Assembly (NCBI RefSeq): GCF_013694365.1
Contig: NZ_CP059275.1
Span: 62,001 to 126,000, forward strand
From: Limosilactobacillus reuteri
Lineage (GTDB): Bacteria > Bacillota > Bacilli > Lactobacillales > Lactobacillaceae
Direction of reading: 5' to 3'
DNA length: 64,000 bases
Below are positions 8,954 through 17,854 of this stretch, piece after piece. The notes under the pieces were generated by a model, which saw nothing but the letters and a program-made list of their open reading frames with translations, searched no databases and was not told the origin of the DNA. Positions within the stretch are counted from its first letter, which is position 1; each line of letters opens with the position of its first letter. The position numbers and the translations under genes were made by a program.

Positions 8954-9625
8954 ATGAAGGAAATCGTTCAAGAAGTAGTTAATACCGGGTTTAATGGAAT
9001 CCTCTTAATTGCTGCCAACCCAGTCGATATCTTGACATATGCTGTTCAAAAAATTTCTGGTTTTCCAGCACATAAAGTAATTGGATCAGGAACCTCTCTT
9101 GATTCGGCACGCTTAAGAGTAGCGATTGGTAAAAAGCTAGCTATTAATCCCCGAGATGTTCATGTTGATATGTTAGCAGAGCACGGTGATTCAGAATTTG
9201 CTGCTTATTCTTGTGGGACAATCGGTGGAACGCCTTTAATGGATTATGTTTTAGCTAATGGGCTAACAAAGCAAGAATTGTTAAAACTAGAAGAACAAGT
9301 ACGTAATAAGGATTATGAGATTATTAACCGGAAAGGCGCAACATATTATGGAGTAGCGACTTCTTTGGCAAGAATAACAAAAGCAATTTTGTATGACCAA
9401 AGTACAGTATTACCCGTAAGTGCATATTTAGATGGTGAATATGGAGAAAAAGATATTTACCTCGGGACACCGGCTGTAATTGATAAAGACGGTATTCAAA
9501 GGGTAATAGAATTACCATTAGATTCGCGTGAACAAGAGGCTTTAATTAATTCAGCATCAGTTTTGCGTGAAACGACAGCCAATGGAATGACTAAAGCGGG
9601 TCTATTGAACTATCTTTGGAAATAA
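8954..9625 (+). pseudogene. L-lactate dehydrogenase, N-terminally truncated
   Basis: These 223 residues match only the second part of L-lactate dehydrogenase, which is normally about 310-320 residues. Present are AANPVDILTY, the substrate-binding GTSLDSARLR and the catalytic His in AEHGDSE. Missing are the first 90-100 residues with the GxGxxG NAD-binding fold and the mobile active-site loop with its Arg. The ATG used here is an internal Met in the family. Without the NAD site it cannot be a normal dehydrogenase. A remnant, or one half of a frameshifted gene, is most likely. Confidence 0.85.
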
Positions 9626-10264
9626 GTGCCCAGCTCAGTTTTGATTGGTGCGCTTTCTGGTTTTTTGTATCATGATCGAAAAAGTTATTTTAAGGTAATG
9701 ACGCCGTGGCATGGTTTTATTGTGGGGATTTTGATGGAAAGTATTCAAATGCTTTTTATCTTACTATTCGGTCCCACGGGATGGGTCTTAGTTAAATATA
9801 TTGCCCTGCCAATGATCTTGGTTAATTCACTGGGGACATCGATTTTCTTATCAATCATTTCAATGTACCTTCACCAAGAGGAAGAACTGCGCGCTATGCA
9901 AACTCATTCTGTCTTGCAATTAACAAATGAAACCTTGCCTTATTTTCGTCAAGGATTAAATAAAAGCTCAGCGCAACAAGTAGTCAAAATTATTAAAAAA
10001 TATACTAATTTTGATGCAGTGAGTATCACTGACAGACAACGAATACTGGCGCATATTGGGGCTGGTGATGATCACCATATTCCAGGAAATAGGTTAGAAA
10101 CTTCTTTATCCAGTAATGTGATCAAAACGGGCCAAATAAAGATCGCAAATAATAGTAAAATGATTGGTTGTATCGATCCCAATTGTCCTTTAGAAGCAGC
10201 GATTGTTGCTCCTCTGCGAATTGGGAATGAAGTTATCGGCACGTTAATGATCGATGGCATTTAA
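9626..10264 (+). pseudogene. LytS-type sensor, middle fragment (last 5TMR helices plus GAF)
   Basis: The 212-residue segment continues the protein whose N-terminus is at 10265-10657. It starts inside the LytS-type 5TM receptor domain (SSVLIGALSGFLYH), has helices near residues 28-70, and then a GAF-like domain (roughly 85-210) ending IGTLMIDGI. The histidine-kinase and ATPase domains that follow in LytS are missing, and no segment in the window supplies them. Its first 19 bases (9626-9644) are identical to the last 19 bases of the N-terminal fragment. So the two overlap in the native gene, in different frames. Confidence 0.85.
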
Positions 10265-10657
10265 ATGATATATTTAACAATTTTAATGGCTGAGCGCGTT
10301 GGTTTAATTATTATTCTAGCGTTTTTGCTGGTTAGTGTACCCCTATTTCGCCGCCTATTATTTAATCAAACCATTAGTGCCAAAATTCAGCTAACGATTC
10401 TTTTTTCTATTTTTGCTATTATGGCTAATATGACGGGAATAGAAATTGACGCAAATAACCAGTTGCATAATAAAATTATTCTTACGGCCATTTCAACAAA
10501 TGACTCGATTGTCAATGTCCGAATTTTGGCTGTTTCAGTTGCTGGAATTATTGGTGGGCCATGGGTTGGTAGTTTAGTAGGATTAGTAGCGGGGGTCCAT
10601 CGGATTATTCAAGTGCACCCCTGCAAGGTTGGTTTTATGTGCCCAGCTCAGTTTTGA
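10265..10657 (+). pseudogene. LytS-type sensor, N-terminal fragment
   Basis: The 130 residues make the first four helices of a LytS/5TMR sensor: MAERVGLIIILAFLL, an interior helix, then NDSIVNVRILAVSVAGIIGGPWVGSLVGLVAGVHRIIQ, the family's hallmark. The frame breaks near 10616-10619, a run of four C. With one more C the sequence would read HPLQGWFYVPSSVLIG and join the fragment at 9626 smoothly. So the native gene upstream-to-downstream order is this segment, then 9626-10264. Confidence 0.85.
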
Positions 10658-11524
10658 ATGAAAGAAAAAGCAGCCTTTCACGTTAATGGCTACCTCGGGT
10701 TACTCGGGGCGATTATTATCGGTTTAATTAGTTTGTGGCTGATGTTTGTTGGCTTTACGCGTAATTTTCCGGTAGTCCTGACAATTGGAATTATTTTATT
10801 CTTGATTGTGATTCTTTTTAGTACATCATTGACAATTATTCAGCCAAATGAAGCCAAAGTTTTAACTTTTTTTGGTAATTATATTGGGACTATTCGTGAT
10901 GCGGGCTTATTTATGACGGTACCATTTACAAATAAGGAGACTGTTTCTCTTCGTGTCTGCAATTTTAATAGTCAAATTTTAAAGGTCAATGATTCGAAAG
11001 GTAATCCAGTCGAAATTGCGGCCGTTATTGTCTACAAAGTTGTCGATACCGCAAAAGCACTCTTTTCGGTTGATGATTATGAGCAATTTGTTCAAATTCA
11101 AAGTGAGTCTGCGGTTCGTCATGTTGCTAGTGAATATCCCTATGATAGTTTTGAAGATCAAGATGCAATTACCCTTCGCGGGAATCCCACCGAAGTATCA
11201 GAGCGTTTAACTGCTGAACTGCAAGAACGGTTAAATGTCGCGGGGGTCAAAATTATTGAAACACGGTTAACGCACTTAGCCTACGCAACTGAAATAGCGA
11301 GCGCCATGCTGCAAAAACAACAGTCATCAGCAATCCTATCAGCGCGCAAGATAATCGTTGAGGGGGCTGTTTCAATTACTGAAGAAGCGATTGAACGCCT
11401 AAGCAAGGAAGCCAACCTTGATTTAACAGATGAGCAACGTTTGCAAATTATCAATAATATCATGGTAGCAATTATTAGTGAACGGGGAACGCAACCAGTA
11501 ATAAATACAGGGACACAAGGATAA
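10658..11524 (+). CDS. SPFH/band 7 domain membrane protein
   Basis: The 288-residue protein has two membrane helices near residues 12-33 and 37-60, then a band-7 domain (TIIQPNEAKVLTFFGNYIG onward to about residue 250). The family assembles into oligomeric scaffolds at ordered membrane patches and often partners with membrane proteases or flotillin-like functions. It resembles the larger of the prokaryotic SPFH types with an N-terminal hairpin anchor. The tail ends GTQPVINTGTQG. A purine-rich AAGGA stands just before its stop, as if a gene followed closely. A specific partner is not evident. Confidence 0.85.
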   Translation: MKEKAAFHVNGYLGLLGAIIIGLISLWLMFVGFTRNFPVVLTIGIILFLIVILFSTSLTIIQPNEAKVLTFFGNYIGTIRDAGLFMTVPFTNKETVSLRVCNFNSQILKVNDSKGNPVEIAAVIVYKVVDTAKALFSVDDYEQFVQIQSESAVRHVASEYPYDSFEDQDAITLRGNPTEVSERLTAELQERLNVAGVKIIETRLTHLAYATEIASAMLQKQQSSAILSARKIIVEGAVSITEEAIERLSKEANLDLTDEQRLQIINNIMVAIISERGTQPVINTGTQG

Positions 11525-12892
11525 GTGCAATTACCAAATGAATTTGTCACGAAATACAAAAAACTAATGGGAGCAGAGGCCGATGAGTTTTTATCGGCAC
11601 TTGCTCAGTCAAGTTATAGTGGTTTTCGCGAGAATCCATTAAAGAACGGACAGCCGGTTGCAACAATTGAAAAAGCCACGGGAAAAGTACCGTATGTGCC
11701 GACAGGATATTATGGTCAAGTGAATGGAAAATCATTAGACCATGTTACTGGATGGGTATATAGTCAAGAGCCGTCAGCAATGTTTGTAGGAGAAGTGGTT
11801 AATCCACAAGCTGGAGAACGAGTGCTAGACTTGTGTGCAGCTCCGGGAGGTAAAACAACACACCTCATCGCTAAAATGAACAACCAGGGACTATTAGTTG
11901 CTAATGAAATTTTCCCTAAACGGGCGAAAATTTTGGCTGAAAACCTGGAACGATGGGGAGCAAAAAATGCAGTTGTTACTAGTGAGAGTCCCGCAGATTT
12001 AGAAAAACAATTTCCTCAATATTTTGACCGGATTCTTGTTGACGCGCCTTGTTCGGGAGAAGGAATGTTTAGAAAAGAGCCTGCCGGAATTGAATATTGG
12101 TCACCAGAATACCCTGCTGAGTGTGCTAACCGTCAGCAGAAGATCCTAGCATCCGCAATGAAAATGCTAAAGCCAGGAGGAACATTAGTCTATTCGACCT
12201 GTACTTTTGCACCAGAAGAGGATGAACAAACTATTTCATGGTTGCTTGGTGATTATCCGGATTTAAAACTCGTCCCGATTGAAAAGGCAGTGGGGATGGA
12301 TGATGGTCGTCCAGAATGGGCTGATGGCAATGAAGAGTTGAAAAAGACAGTCCGATTATTCCCGCACCATCTCAAGGGGGAAGGACATTTCATTGCTAAG
12401 TTAGTAAATGGTAAGCCAGAGTCAACTAATGAAAAGCGCAAAAAGAAGAATAAGCGGAAAAAGCAATCGATTGTTAAACCGGACAAAGAACAGGTCAAAC
12501 TCTTTAACCAGTTTGCTACAAGCGTTTTTCCAGACTATCAACCACACCAATTGATTTTATTTGGTGACCAGCTCTATGATTTGCCATTAGAAGAGGACAA
12601 AATCGAGGGACTAAATGTACTTCGGCCTGGACTTCACCTCGGTACTTTTAAGAAAAATCGATTTGAACCAGCGTTGGCATGGGCCCTTGCTAGCTTACCA
12701 CAGGAGGCAAAACGGGTCATTGACCTAAACAGAGAACAGTGGCACCAATATGTCCATGGGGATGTAATCAATATTGATGCTGACCTTCCGAATGGTTGGT
12801 ATTTACTAGTATGCGACAAACATACCGCTGGTTTTGGAAAGTTGGTCGGTAAAACAATCAAAAACTTTTATCCCAAGGGGTTACGTTTTTAA
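11525..12892 (+). CDS. rsmF: 16S rRNA m5C methyltransferase (RsmF/RsmB type)
   Basis: The 455-residue protein is an S-adenosylmethionine-dependent RNA cytosine-C5 methyltransferase of the NOL1/NOP2/Sun group. DLCAAPGGKTTHL near residue 101 binds the cofactor; DAPCSGEGMF and YSTCTFAPEEDE carry the two family cysteines. The C-terminal 150 residues form the extra RsmF region, separated by a very basic linker (EKRKKKNKRKKQS, about residues 302-314). It starts with GTG. The probable target is C1407 of 16S rRNA, but related enzymes in Gram-positives modify several sites. Confidence 0.9.
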   Translation: MQLPNEFVTKYKKLMGAEADEFLSALAQSSYSGFRENPLKNGQPVATIEKATGKVPYVPTGYYGQVNGKSLDHVTGWVYSQEPSAMFVGEVVNPQAGERVLDLCAAPGGKTTHLIAKMNNQGLLVANEIFPKRAKILAENLERWGAKNAVVTSESPADLEKQFPQYFDRILVDAPCSGEGMFRKEPAGIEYWSPEYPAECANRQQKILASAMKMLKPGGTLVYSTCTFAPEEDEQTISWLLGDYPDLKLVPIEKAVGMDDGRPEWADGNEELKKTVRLFPHHLKGEGHFIAKLVNGKPESTNEKRKKKNKRKKQSIVKPDKEQVKLFNQFATSVFPDYQPHQLILFGDQLYDLPLEEDKIEGLNVLRPGLHLGTFKKNRFEPALAWALASLPQEAKRVIDLNREQWHQYVHGDVINIDADLPNGWYLLVCDKHTAGFGKLVGKTIKNFYPKGLRF

Positions 12893-13705
12893 ATGGATCA
12901 ACACTTGATTGCGCTTGATCTTGATGGCACAACATTAAATAATCAATCGAAATTAACAAACGAGACAATTATAACTTTACGTGCCCTTGCCCGGGATGGA
13001 CATATTGTCAGCATCATCACTGGCCGTCCTTACCGAATTGCCAAACATATTTACGATGAAATTGGGATTAAAACTCCGATGGTAAACTTTAATGGGGCCC
13101 TAACGCATATACCTCATGAACACTGGGATAAAGAATATGATGTTGAATTAACACGGGAGCTAGCCCTCGATCTTCTAGCCCACCGGAAAGAACTAGGAAT
13201 TAAAACAATTACCGTTGAAAATAAACATCATGTATGGGCTAATCAAGCTAGTAATGATTTACCCGAATTCTTACCGAACAAGTTGCGCGATGATCAAATC
13301 CTAACCGCGACTAACTTAACAGGCAATCCAATCGCAATGACGATCCAATATGAACCAGAACACCAAGAAGAAATCATTAAAGCAGTTAATGAAAAATACG
13401 GCGATTTTGTTGAACCACGAGTATGGGGTGGCCCTTACAACATCTTAGAACTGATCCATCGTGGCACTCATAAGGAGTCAGGAATGTTTTATATCGCTAA
13501 GCAGTACCAAATTAACCGGCAAAATATTATTGCTTTTGGTGACGAGCATAATGATTTAGAAATGCTTGATGCAGCTGGACGTGGCGTTGCAATGCATAAT
13601 GCCATTTCTGAGCTTAAAAGTATTGCTAATGATGTGACCCCAATTGATAACGAGCATAACGGGCTGGCGAAATACTTGCAAGCTTATTTCAAAGTTACAA
13701 TATAA
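12893..13705 (+). CDS. Cof-type HAD phosphatase
   Basis: This 270-residue hydrolase has the HAD nucleophile motif LDLDGTTLN at residues 8-16, the SIITGRP motif II at about 41-47, and the motif IV stretch IIAFGDEHNDLEMLDAAG near residue 215. The large cap domain in between is the type IIB cap of the Cof family. These enzymes dephosphorylate sugar phosphates, flavin precursors or pyridoxal phosphate, and the substrate cannot be set from sequence. Confidence 0.92.
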   Translation: MDQHLIALDLDGTTLNNQSKLTNETIITLRALARDGHIVSIITGRPYRIAKHIYDEIGIKTPMVNFNGALTHIPHEHWDKEYDVELTRELALDLLAHRKELGIKTITVENKHHVWANQASNDLPEFLPNKLRDDQILTATNLTGNPIAMTIQYEPEHQEEIIKAVNEKYGDFVEPRVWGGPYNILELIHRGTHKESGMFYIAKQYQINRQNIIAFGDEHNDLEMLDAAGRGVAMHNAISELKSIANDVTPIDNEHNGLAKYLQAYFKVTI

Positions 13706-13942
13706 ATGGCAGAAAAAACATTTACAACAACCGAACTCGCTGAGTTCGATGGTCGAAATGGACATCCTGCATACGTTGCCGTTAAAGGCGTTGTTTACGA
13801 TGTCTCTAACGTTCCGCAATGGAAGGATGGTAAACACCATGGAAACCTTGCTGGTCGTGATTTAACTTCAGTAATGCCTCGTTCTATCCATCTGGAATCA
13901 GTCCTTGAAGGTATCCCTGTTGTTGGCAAACTAGTTGACTAG
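13706..13942 (+). CDS. Cytochrome b5-like heme/steroid-binding domain protein
   Basis: The 78-residue protein is a free-standing cytochrome b5-like domain: FTTTELAEFDGRNGHPAYVAVKGVVYDVS, then GKHHGNLAGRDLTSVMP and a final VVGKLVD. It lacks the canonical HPGG heme-binding signature of true cytochrome b5 and is closer to the short bacterial and MAPR-like members. No membrane segment or export signal is visible. A role in heme or redox handling is suggested by the family only; most lactobacilli make no heme. Confidence 0.88.
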   Translation: MAEKTFTTTELAEFDGRNGHPAYVAVKGVVYDVSNVPQWKDGKHHGNLAGRDLTSVMPRSIHLESVLEGIPVVGKLVD

Positions 13943-14104
13943 ATGTCATCAATGATCCTCTTTTATTTTACAGCATTAGTTTTATTCTGCAATAAATTTT
14001 CACAATTATTCCAGCCGTTTATTGAAACTATTTCAGCAAGTGTGAAAAATAACTTTTGGATCTTGATAATTATTAGCAAAAAGAAGATACTGAAGAAGAG
14101 ATAA
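13943..14104 (+). CDS. Hypothetical 53-residue membrane peptide
   Basis: An ATG-to-TAA frame fills the whole space between the cytochrome b5-like gene and the response regulator. The product has a hydrophobic start (MILFYFTALVLFC), a second hydrophobic patch (FWILIIIS) and a Lys/Arg-rich end. I recognise no family. It could be a small membrane peptide or a doubtful ORF call; the only support is that it occupies a complete tile in the series of coding segments. Confidence 0.45.
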   Translation: MSSMILFYFTALVLFCNKFSQLFQPFIETISASVKNNFWILIIISKKKILKKR

Positions 14105-14758
14105 ATGTATAGAGTACTTGTGGCGGATAATTATCCCATCATTCGAATGGCAGTTAAAAATCTGGTTGAACAACTAGATAATTTTAAAGTAATTGCTGAA
14201 GAAACAACCGGAATAGATGCCTCATTACGGGTTGAACAAGGTGACATTGATATCATTATTATGGATTTAGCGATACCACCTGGTGAAAATGGTCTGATCA
14301 CAATCAAAAGAATTCATGAACATTTCCCTAACACCAAAATTATTATTTTTTCTTCTCGTAATGAACCTCAATACATCAATCAGGCAATTTATAATGGCGC
14401 AAATAGCTATATCTTTAAAAGCTCCTCTCCAAAAGAACTAGTTCATGCCCTAAGACACGCTATTAATGGTGAAAAATACTTAGACAATAATATTATGGTA
14501 ACGAAGAAAGATTTATTAGTTATCAAAGGCGGTTCTCCGCACTTCGATTTAGGAAATTACGTTGCTCTTTCGAAACGTGAGCAAGAAATCTTACCGTTAA
14601 TCGTTCTCGGATATACTAATAAAGAAATTGCTACTAAGATGTTTATATCCCCTAAAACTGTTGAAGCCCATAAGACAAAGATTATGCAAAAATTAAACCT
14701 TGCTTCACACGCAGAACTTCTCCACTATGCAGTTAAACATCAATTAGTAGACCTATAG
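14105..14758 (+). CDS. NarL/FixJ-type response regulator
   Basis: The 217-residue protein has an N-terminal receiver domain, with the early acidic residue in VLVADNYP, the phosphoacceptor Asp in IIIMDLAIP around residue 56 and the conserved Lys in YIFKSSSP around residue 105. A C-terminal LuxR-type helix-turn-helix follows (LSKREQEILPLI, then NKEIATKMFISPKTVEAHK). It would bind DNA as a dimer when phosphorylated. No histidine kinase is beside it in this window, so the partner is unknown. Confidence 0.92.
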   Translation: MYRVLVADNYPIIRMAVKNLVEQLDNFKVIAEETTGIDASLRVEQGDIDIIIMDLAIPPGENGLITIKRIHEHFPNTKIIIFSSRNEPQYINQAIYNGANSYIFKSSSPKELVHALRHAINGEKYLDNNIMVTKKDLLVIKGGSPHFDLGNYVALSKREQEILPLIVLGYTNKEIATKMFISPKTVEAHKTKIMQKLNLASHAELLHYAVKHQLVDL

Positions 14759-15649
14759 ATGGATATTAAACGCTTTGTTTATCAACGAAAAAGACTCGGC
14801 TACTCACAAGTTGCCTTAAGCAAGGGGATTTGTACCCAGTCGACCTTAAGCAAGTTTGAAAGCAATGGTCAAGTACCATCACTCACGATTTTGGCGCAGC
14901 TTTGTGAGCGGCTAGGATTAACGATTGATGATTTAAGTAAGGACAATACGTCTTCAATTCGTTATATCCGGAGTCTGCTAGACCAAATTGAATTAGCTTT
15001 AATGATTGAACACTTTCCACAGGCAGTTAGTAACCTTAAGAAGATTCGGCTTGAAGATTTAAAATCGCCACAAGACCGGATGCAATATTATTATTTAAAA
15101 GGGATGATTTACACTTTAACTAATAATAACGCGTCGACAAGTCTTTTTAACTTTACTAAGATTTTAGATGAACTGGATGAGCAACATCGGACGATCTTTT
15201 CACCATTAGCATATTTAGGATCAGGGATCTTATATGCACGACAAAATTCAATGGAACATGCTGATTTCTTTTTCTCAAAGGTTATTGCATTCTTAAGATC
15301 AAAGGCTGATGAAGACTTAGCGGGTGTTGATCGGAACTATTATCTACGGATTGTAACGATGATGTACTACGCTGCCGAGTATCATTCATTAAACAAGCGG
15401 TTGGAAGTTAGTAACCAAGTGTTGGAGGCTACGACAAAGATCTGTGCTAGCAACCACGTTACTTATTTCTTACCACGAATCAAATTACTAGAAGCAAATA
15501 ATACAATTGAGTTAGGAGAAAACTCGAAAAAAATACGTCAACTTTTAACTGAAGCAGAAGTATTTGCGCGGTTCAATAAAAATAATGTTGTTGAAGTTCA
15601 AGTAGCTGCTCTGTTAAATAACTTTGATAAGACAATTAGTAATAAATGA
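14759..15649 (+). CDS. XRE-type regulator with TPR-like C-terminus (Rgg-like)
   Basis: The 296-residue protein begins with an XRE helix-turn-helix (RKRLGYSQVALSKGICTQST at about residues 11-30, then LSKFESNGQVPSLTILAQL). The rest is all-helical and looks like the TPR-type repeat region of Rgg/PlcR/MutR regulators, which often sense short peptides. No obvious peptide pheromone gene is next to it; the 53-residue peptide two genes away is membrane-like and an unlikely pheromone precursor. The effector is unknown. Confidence 0.82.
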   Translation: MDIKRFVYQRKRLGYSQVALSKGICTQSTLSKFESNGQVPSLTILAQLCERLGLTIDDLSKDNTSSIRYIRSLLDQIELALMIEHFPQAVSNLKKIRLEDLKSPQDRMQYYYLKGMIYTLTNNNASTSLFNFTKILDELDEQHRTIFSPLAYLGSGILYARQNSMEHADFFFSKVIAFLRSKADEDLAGVDRNYYLRIVTMMYYAAEYHSLNKRLEVSNQVLEATTKICASNHVTYFLPRIKLLEANNTIELGENSKKIRQLLTEAEVFARFNKNNVVEVQVAALLNNFDKTISNK

Positions 15650-15982
15650 ATGGCTGACGAAAAAGATACTCCCTTTTCCCCAATTGAAAATAAAGTGATG
15701 GATGCGTTGGAAGAAGTTATTGACCCAGAATTGGGAATTGACCTCGTTAACCTTGGCCTTATTTATGATGTTAAAGTTGATGATAATGGTGAATGTACGG
15801 TTACAATGACTTTAACGACAATGGGCTGTCCATTAGGCGACATCTTAAATCGCGACATTACCAAGGCGGTTACTTCTGTTGAAGGTGTAACTAAATGTAA
15901 TATTAACCTTGTGTGGGAACCCGTCTGGGATTTGTCAAGAATGAGTAGGTTTGCTAAAATTGCATTAGGAATTCACGGTTAG
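15650..15982 (+). CDS. sufT: SufT-like Fe-S assembly factor (MIP18/DUF59)
   Basis: The 110-residue protein is a DUF59/MIP18 member: DALEEVIDPELGIDLVNLGLIYDV around residues 18-41 and MTLTTMGCPLGDIL with the conserved Cys near residue 63. Family members help mature Fe-S proteins. Its place beside sufB, and so natively at the downstream end of the suf operon, supports the SufT role. The last 20 residues (WDLSRMSRFAKIALGIHG) are typical of the lactobacillar form. Confidence 0.9.
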   Translation: MADEKDTPFSPIENKVMDALEEVIDPELGIDLVNLGLIYDVKVDDNGECTVTMTLTTMGCPLGDILNRDITKAVTSVEGVTKCNINLVWEPVWDLSRMSRFAKIALGIHG

Positions 15983-17392
15983 ATGAGTAATGATGCAGCT
16001 AGCATTATAAATAATAATGACCAGTACGAATACGGCTTTCACGATAACGTTGAGCCGGAATACTCAACTGGGAGAGGATTAACAGAAGAAACTGTCCGCA
16101 AAATTTCAGCTGCTAAGCATGAACCTAAATGGATGCTAGATTACCGGCTTAAAGCCTACAAGATTTATAAAGAATTACCGATGCCAAAATTTGGGCCAGA
16201 TTTATCAGAATTAGACCTGAAGAACATGCTTTACTACCAAAAGATGACGGATAAAAAGTTTCGCGACTGGGATGATGTGCCCGAAGATTTAAAACGGACT
16301 TTTGATCGCTTAGGAGTTCCGGAAGCAGAGCGAAAATACCTTGCTGGTTCTTCAGCTCAGTATGAATCTGAAGTCGTTTATCACAACATGAAAAATGAGT
16401 TTGAAAAGCTGGGGATTATTTTTACTGATACAGATACAGCCTTAAAAGAATATCCAGAATTATTTAAGAAATGGTTTGGTAAATTAGTTCAACCAACTGA
16501 TAATAAATTTGCGGCCCTAAATGCAGCAGTATGGTCGGGCGGTTCATTTATTTATGTACCAAAGGGCGTTAAGACAAAGACGCCAATTCAATCTTACTTC
16601 CGGCTTAATGCGGAAAACTCAGGACAATTTGAGCGAACCTTGATTATTGTTGATGAAGGGGCAAGTGTTGATTATGTTGAAGGATGTACTGCTCCCAATT
16701 ACTCTTCTGATAGTCTCCATGCTGCCGTTGTTGAAGTTAACGTCTGCAAGGATGCTTATTGTCGTTACACAACTATTCAGAACTGGTCTGATAATGTTTA
16801 TAGTCTAGAAACAAAACGGGCAGCAGCAGCAGAAAACGCAACCATGGAATGGGTCGATGGGAACCTTGGCTCAAAAGTCACGATGAAGTACCCAAGCGTC
16901 TACCTTAATGGTGAGGGGGCACGGGGAACCATGCTTTCCATCGCAGTTGCCAGCAACGGAATCCACCAAGATTCGGGAGCCCGAATGATCCACAATGCTA
17001 AAAACACATCTAGTTCAATTGTTTCGAAATCGATTGCTAAGACGGGGGGCTCAACTGATTACCGCGGAACGGTCCGCTTTGGTAAGCACTCTGATGGCTC
17101 TAAAGCCCACGTTGAATGTGATACGATCATTATGGATGACCAATCATCCTCAGATACGATCCCATATAATGAAATTGACAATGCTCATGTCGCAATGGAA
17201 CATGAGGCAAAAGTATCTAAGATCTCTGAAGAACAGCTTTACTACCTTATGAGCAGGGGAATTTCAGAAGCAAAGGCAACTGAAATGATTATTATGGGCT
17301 TTGTGGAACCATTTACGAAACAATTACCGATGGAATATGCAGTTGAATTGAACCGTTTGATCAGTTTTGAGATGGAAGGTTCAATTGGTTAA
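15983..17392 (+). CDS. sufB: SufB, Fe-S cluster scaffold subunit
   Basis: The 469-residue protein is the scaffold subunit of the SufBC2D complex on which Fe-S clusters are assembled. The long beta-helix core and the C-terminal end ([19 protein letters not shown]) are standard for SufB. The first 8 bases, ATGAGTAA, are the same as the last 8 of sufU (17847-17854), so natively sufU overlaps and precedes sufB. A strong ribosome site sits in the end of sufU. Confidence 0.97.
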   Translation: MSNDAASIINNNDQYEYGFHDNVEPEYSTGRGLTEETVRKISAAKHEPKWMLDYRLKAYKIYKELPMPKFGPDLSELDLKNMLYYQKMTDKKFRDWDDVPEDLKRTFDRLGVPEAERKYLAGSSAQYESEVVYHNMKNEFEKLGIIFTDTDTALKEYPELFKKWFGKLVQPTDNKFAALNAAVWSGGSFIYVPKGVKTKTPIQSYFRLNAENSGQFERTLIIVDEGASVDYVEGCTAPNYSSDSLHAAVVEVNVCKDAYCRYTTIQNWSDNVYSLETKRAAAAENATMEWVDGNLGSKVTMKYPSVYLNGEGARGTMLSIAVASNGIHQDSGARMIHNAKNTSSSIVSKSIAKTGGSTDYRGTVRFGKHSDGSKAHVECDTIIMDDQSSSDTIPYNEIDNAHVAMEHEAKVSKISEEQLYYLMSRGISEAKATEMIIMGFVEPFTKQLPMEYAVELNRLISFEMEGSIG

Positions 17393-17854
17393 TTGGGACT
17401 ATCTAAGTTAAGTGGTTTATACCGTGAAGTGATTCTCGATCATGCCGATCATCCACATAATAAGGGAGAATTAGCAACTACTACGAATGCAATGACCCTT
17501 CATAATCCGACTTGTGGAGATACGATTAATCTTCAGGTTGAAGTAGAAGATAACAAGATCAAAAATATTGCCTATACTGGTGAGGGCTGTACTATTAGTC
17601 AAGCATCAGCAAGCATGATGACCGATGCTGTTAAAGGAAAAACAACTGAAGAAGCCCTTGCGATGGCAAAGACTTTTTCTGATATGGCAATTGGCAAAGA
17701 ACATTCAGAAGCTGACTTGGATCAACTAGGGGATGCCCGGATTCTTACTAGTATTATGGAATTTCCAGCCCGAATAAAGTGTGCCACGCTCTCATGGTGG
17801 GCATTACAACGAGCACTGTTGAAGGATAGCGAGGAGGAAGAAAATAATGAGTAA
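17393..17854 (+). CDS. sufU: SufU, sulfur-transfer protein for SufS
   Basis: The 153-residue zinc protein accepts persulfide sulfur from SufS. The ligands Cys41, Asp43, Cys66 and Cys130 are all present (NPTCGDT, GEGCTIS, RIKCATLSW) and match the Bacillus SufU pattern. The start is TTG, and this is well supported because the 14 bases TTGGGACTATCTAA also form the end of sufS (19080-19093). It would be translated by coupling with sufS. Confidence 0.96.
   Translation: MGLSKLSGLYREVILDHADHPHNKGELATTTNAMTLHNPTCGDTINLQVEVEDNKIKNIAYTGEGCTISQASASMMTDAVKGKTTEEALAMAKTFSDMAIGKEHSEADLDQLGDARILTSIMEFPARIKCATLSWWALQRALLKDSEEEENNE
17831..17837 (+). promoter_or_regulatory. Ribosome binding site for sufB, inside sufU
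   Basis: GAGGAGG lies ten bases before the ATGAGTAA at 17847 that equals the start of sufB. The site is kept only because it falls within the sufU coding sequence. Confidence 0.8.
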
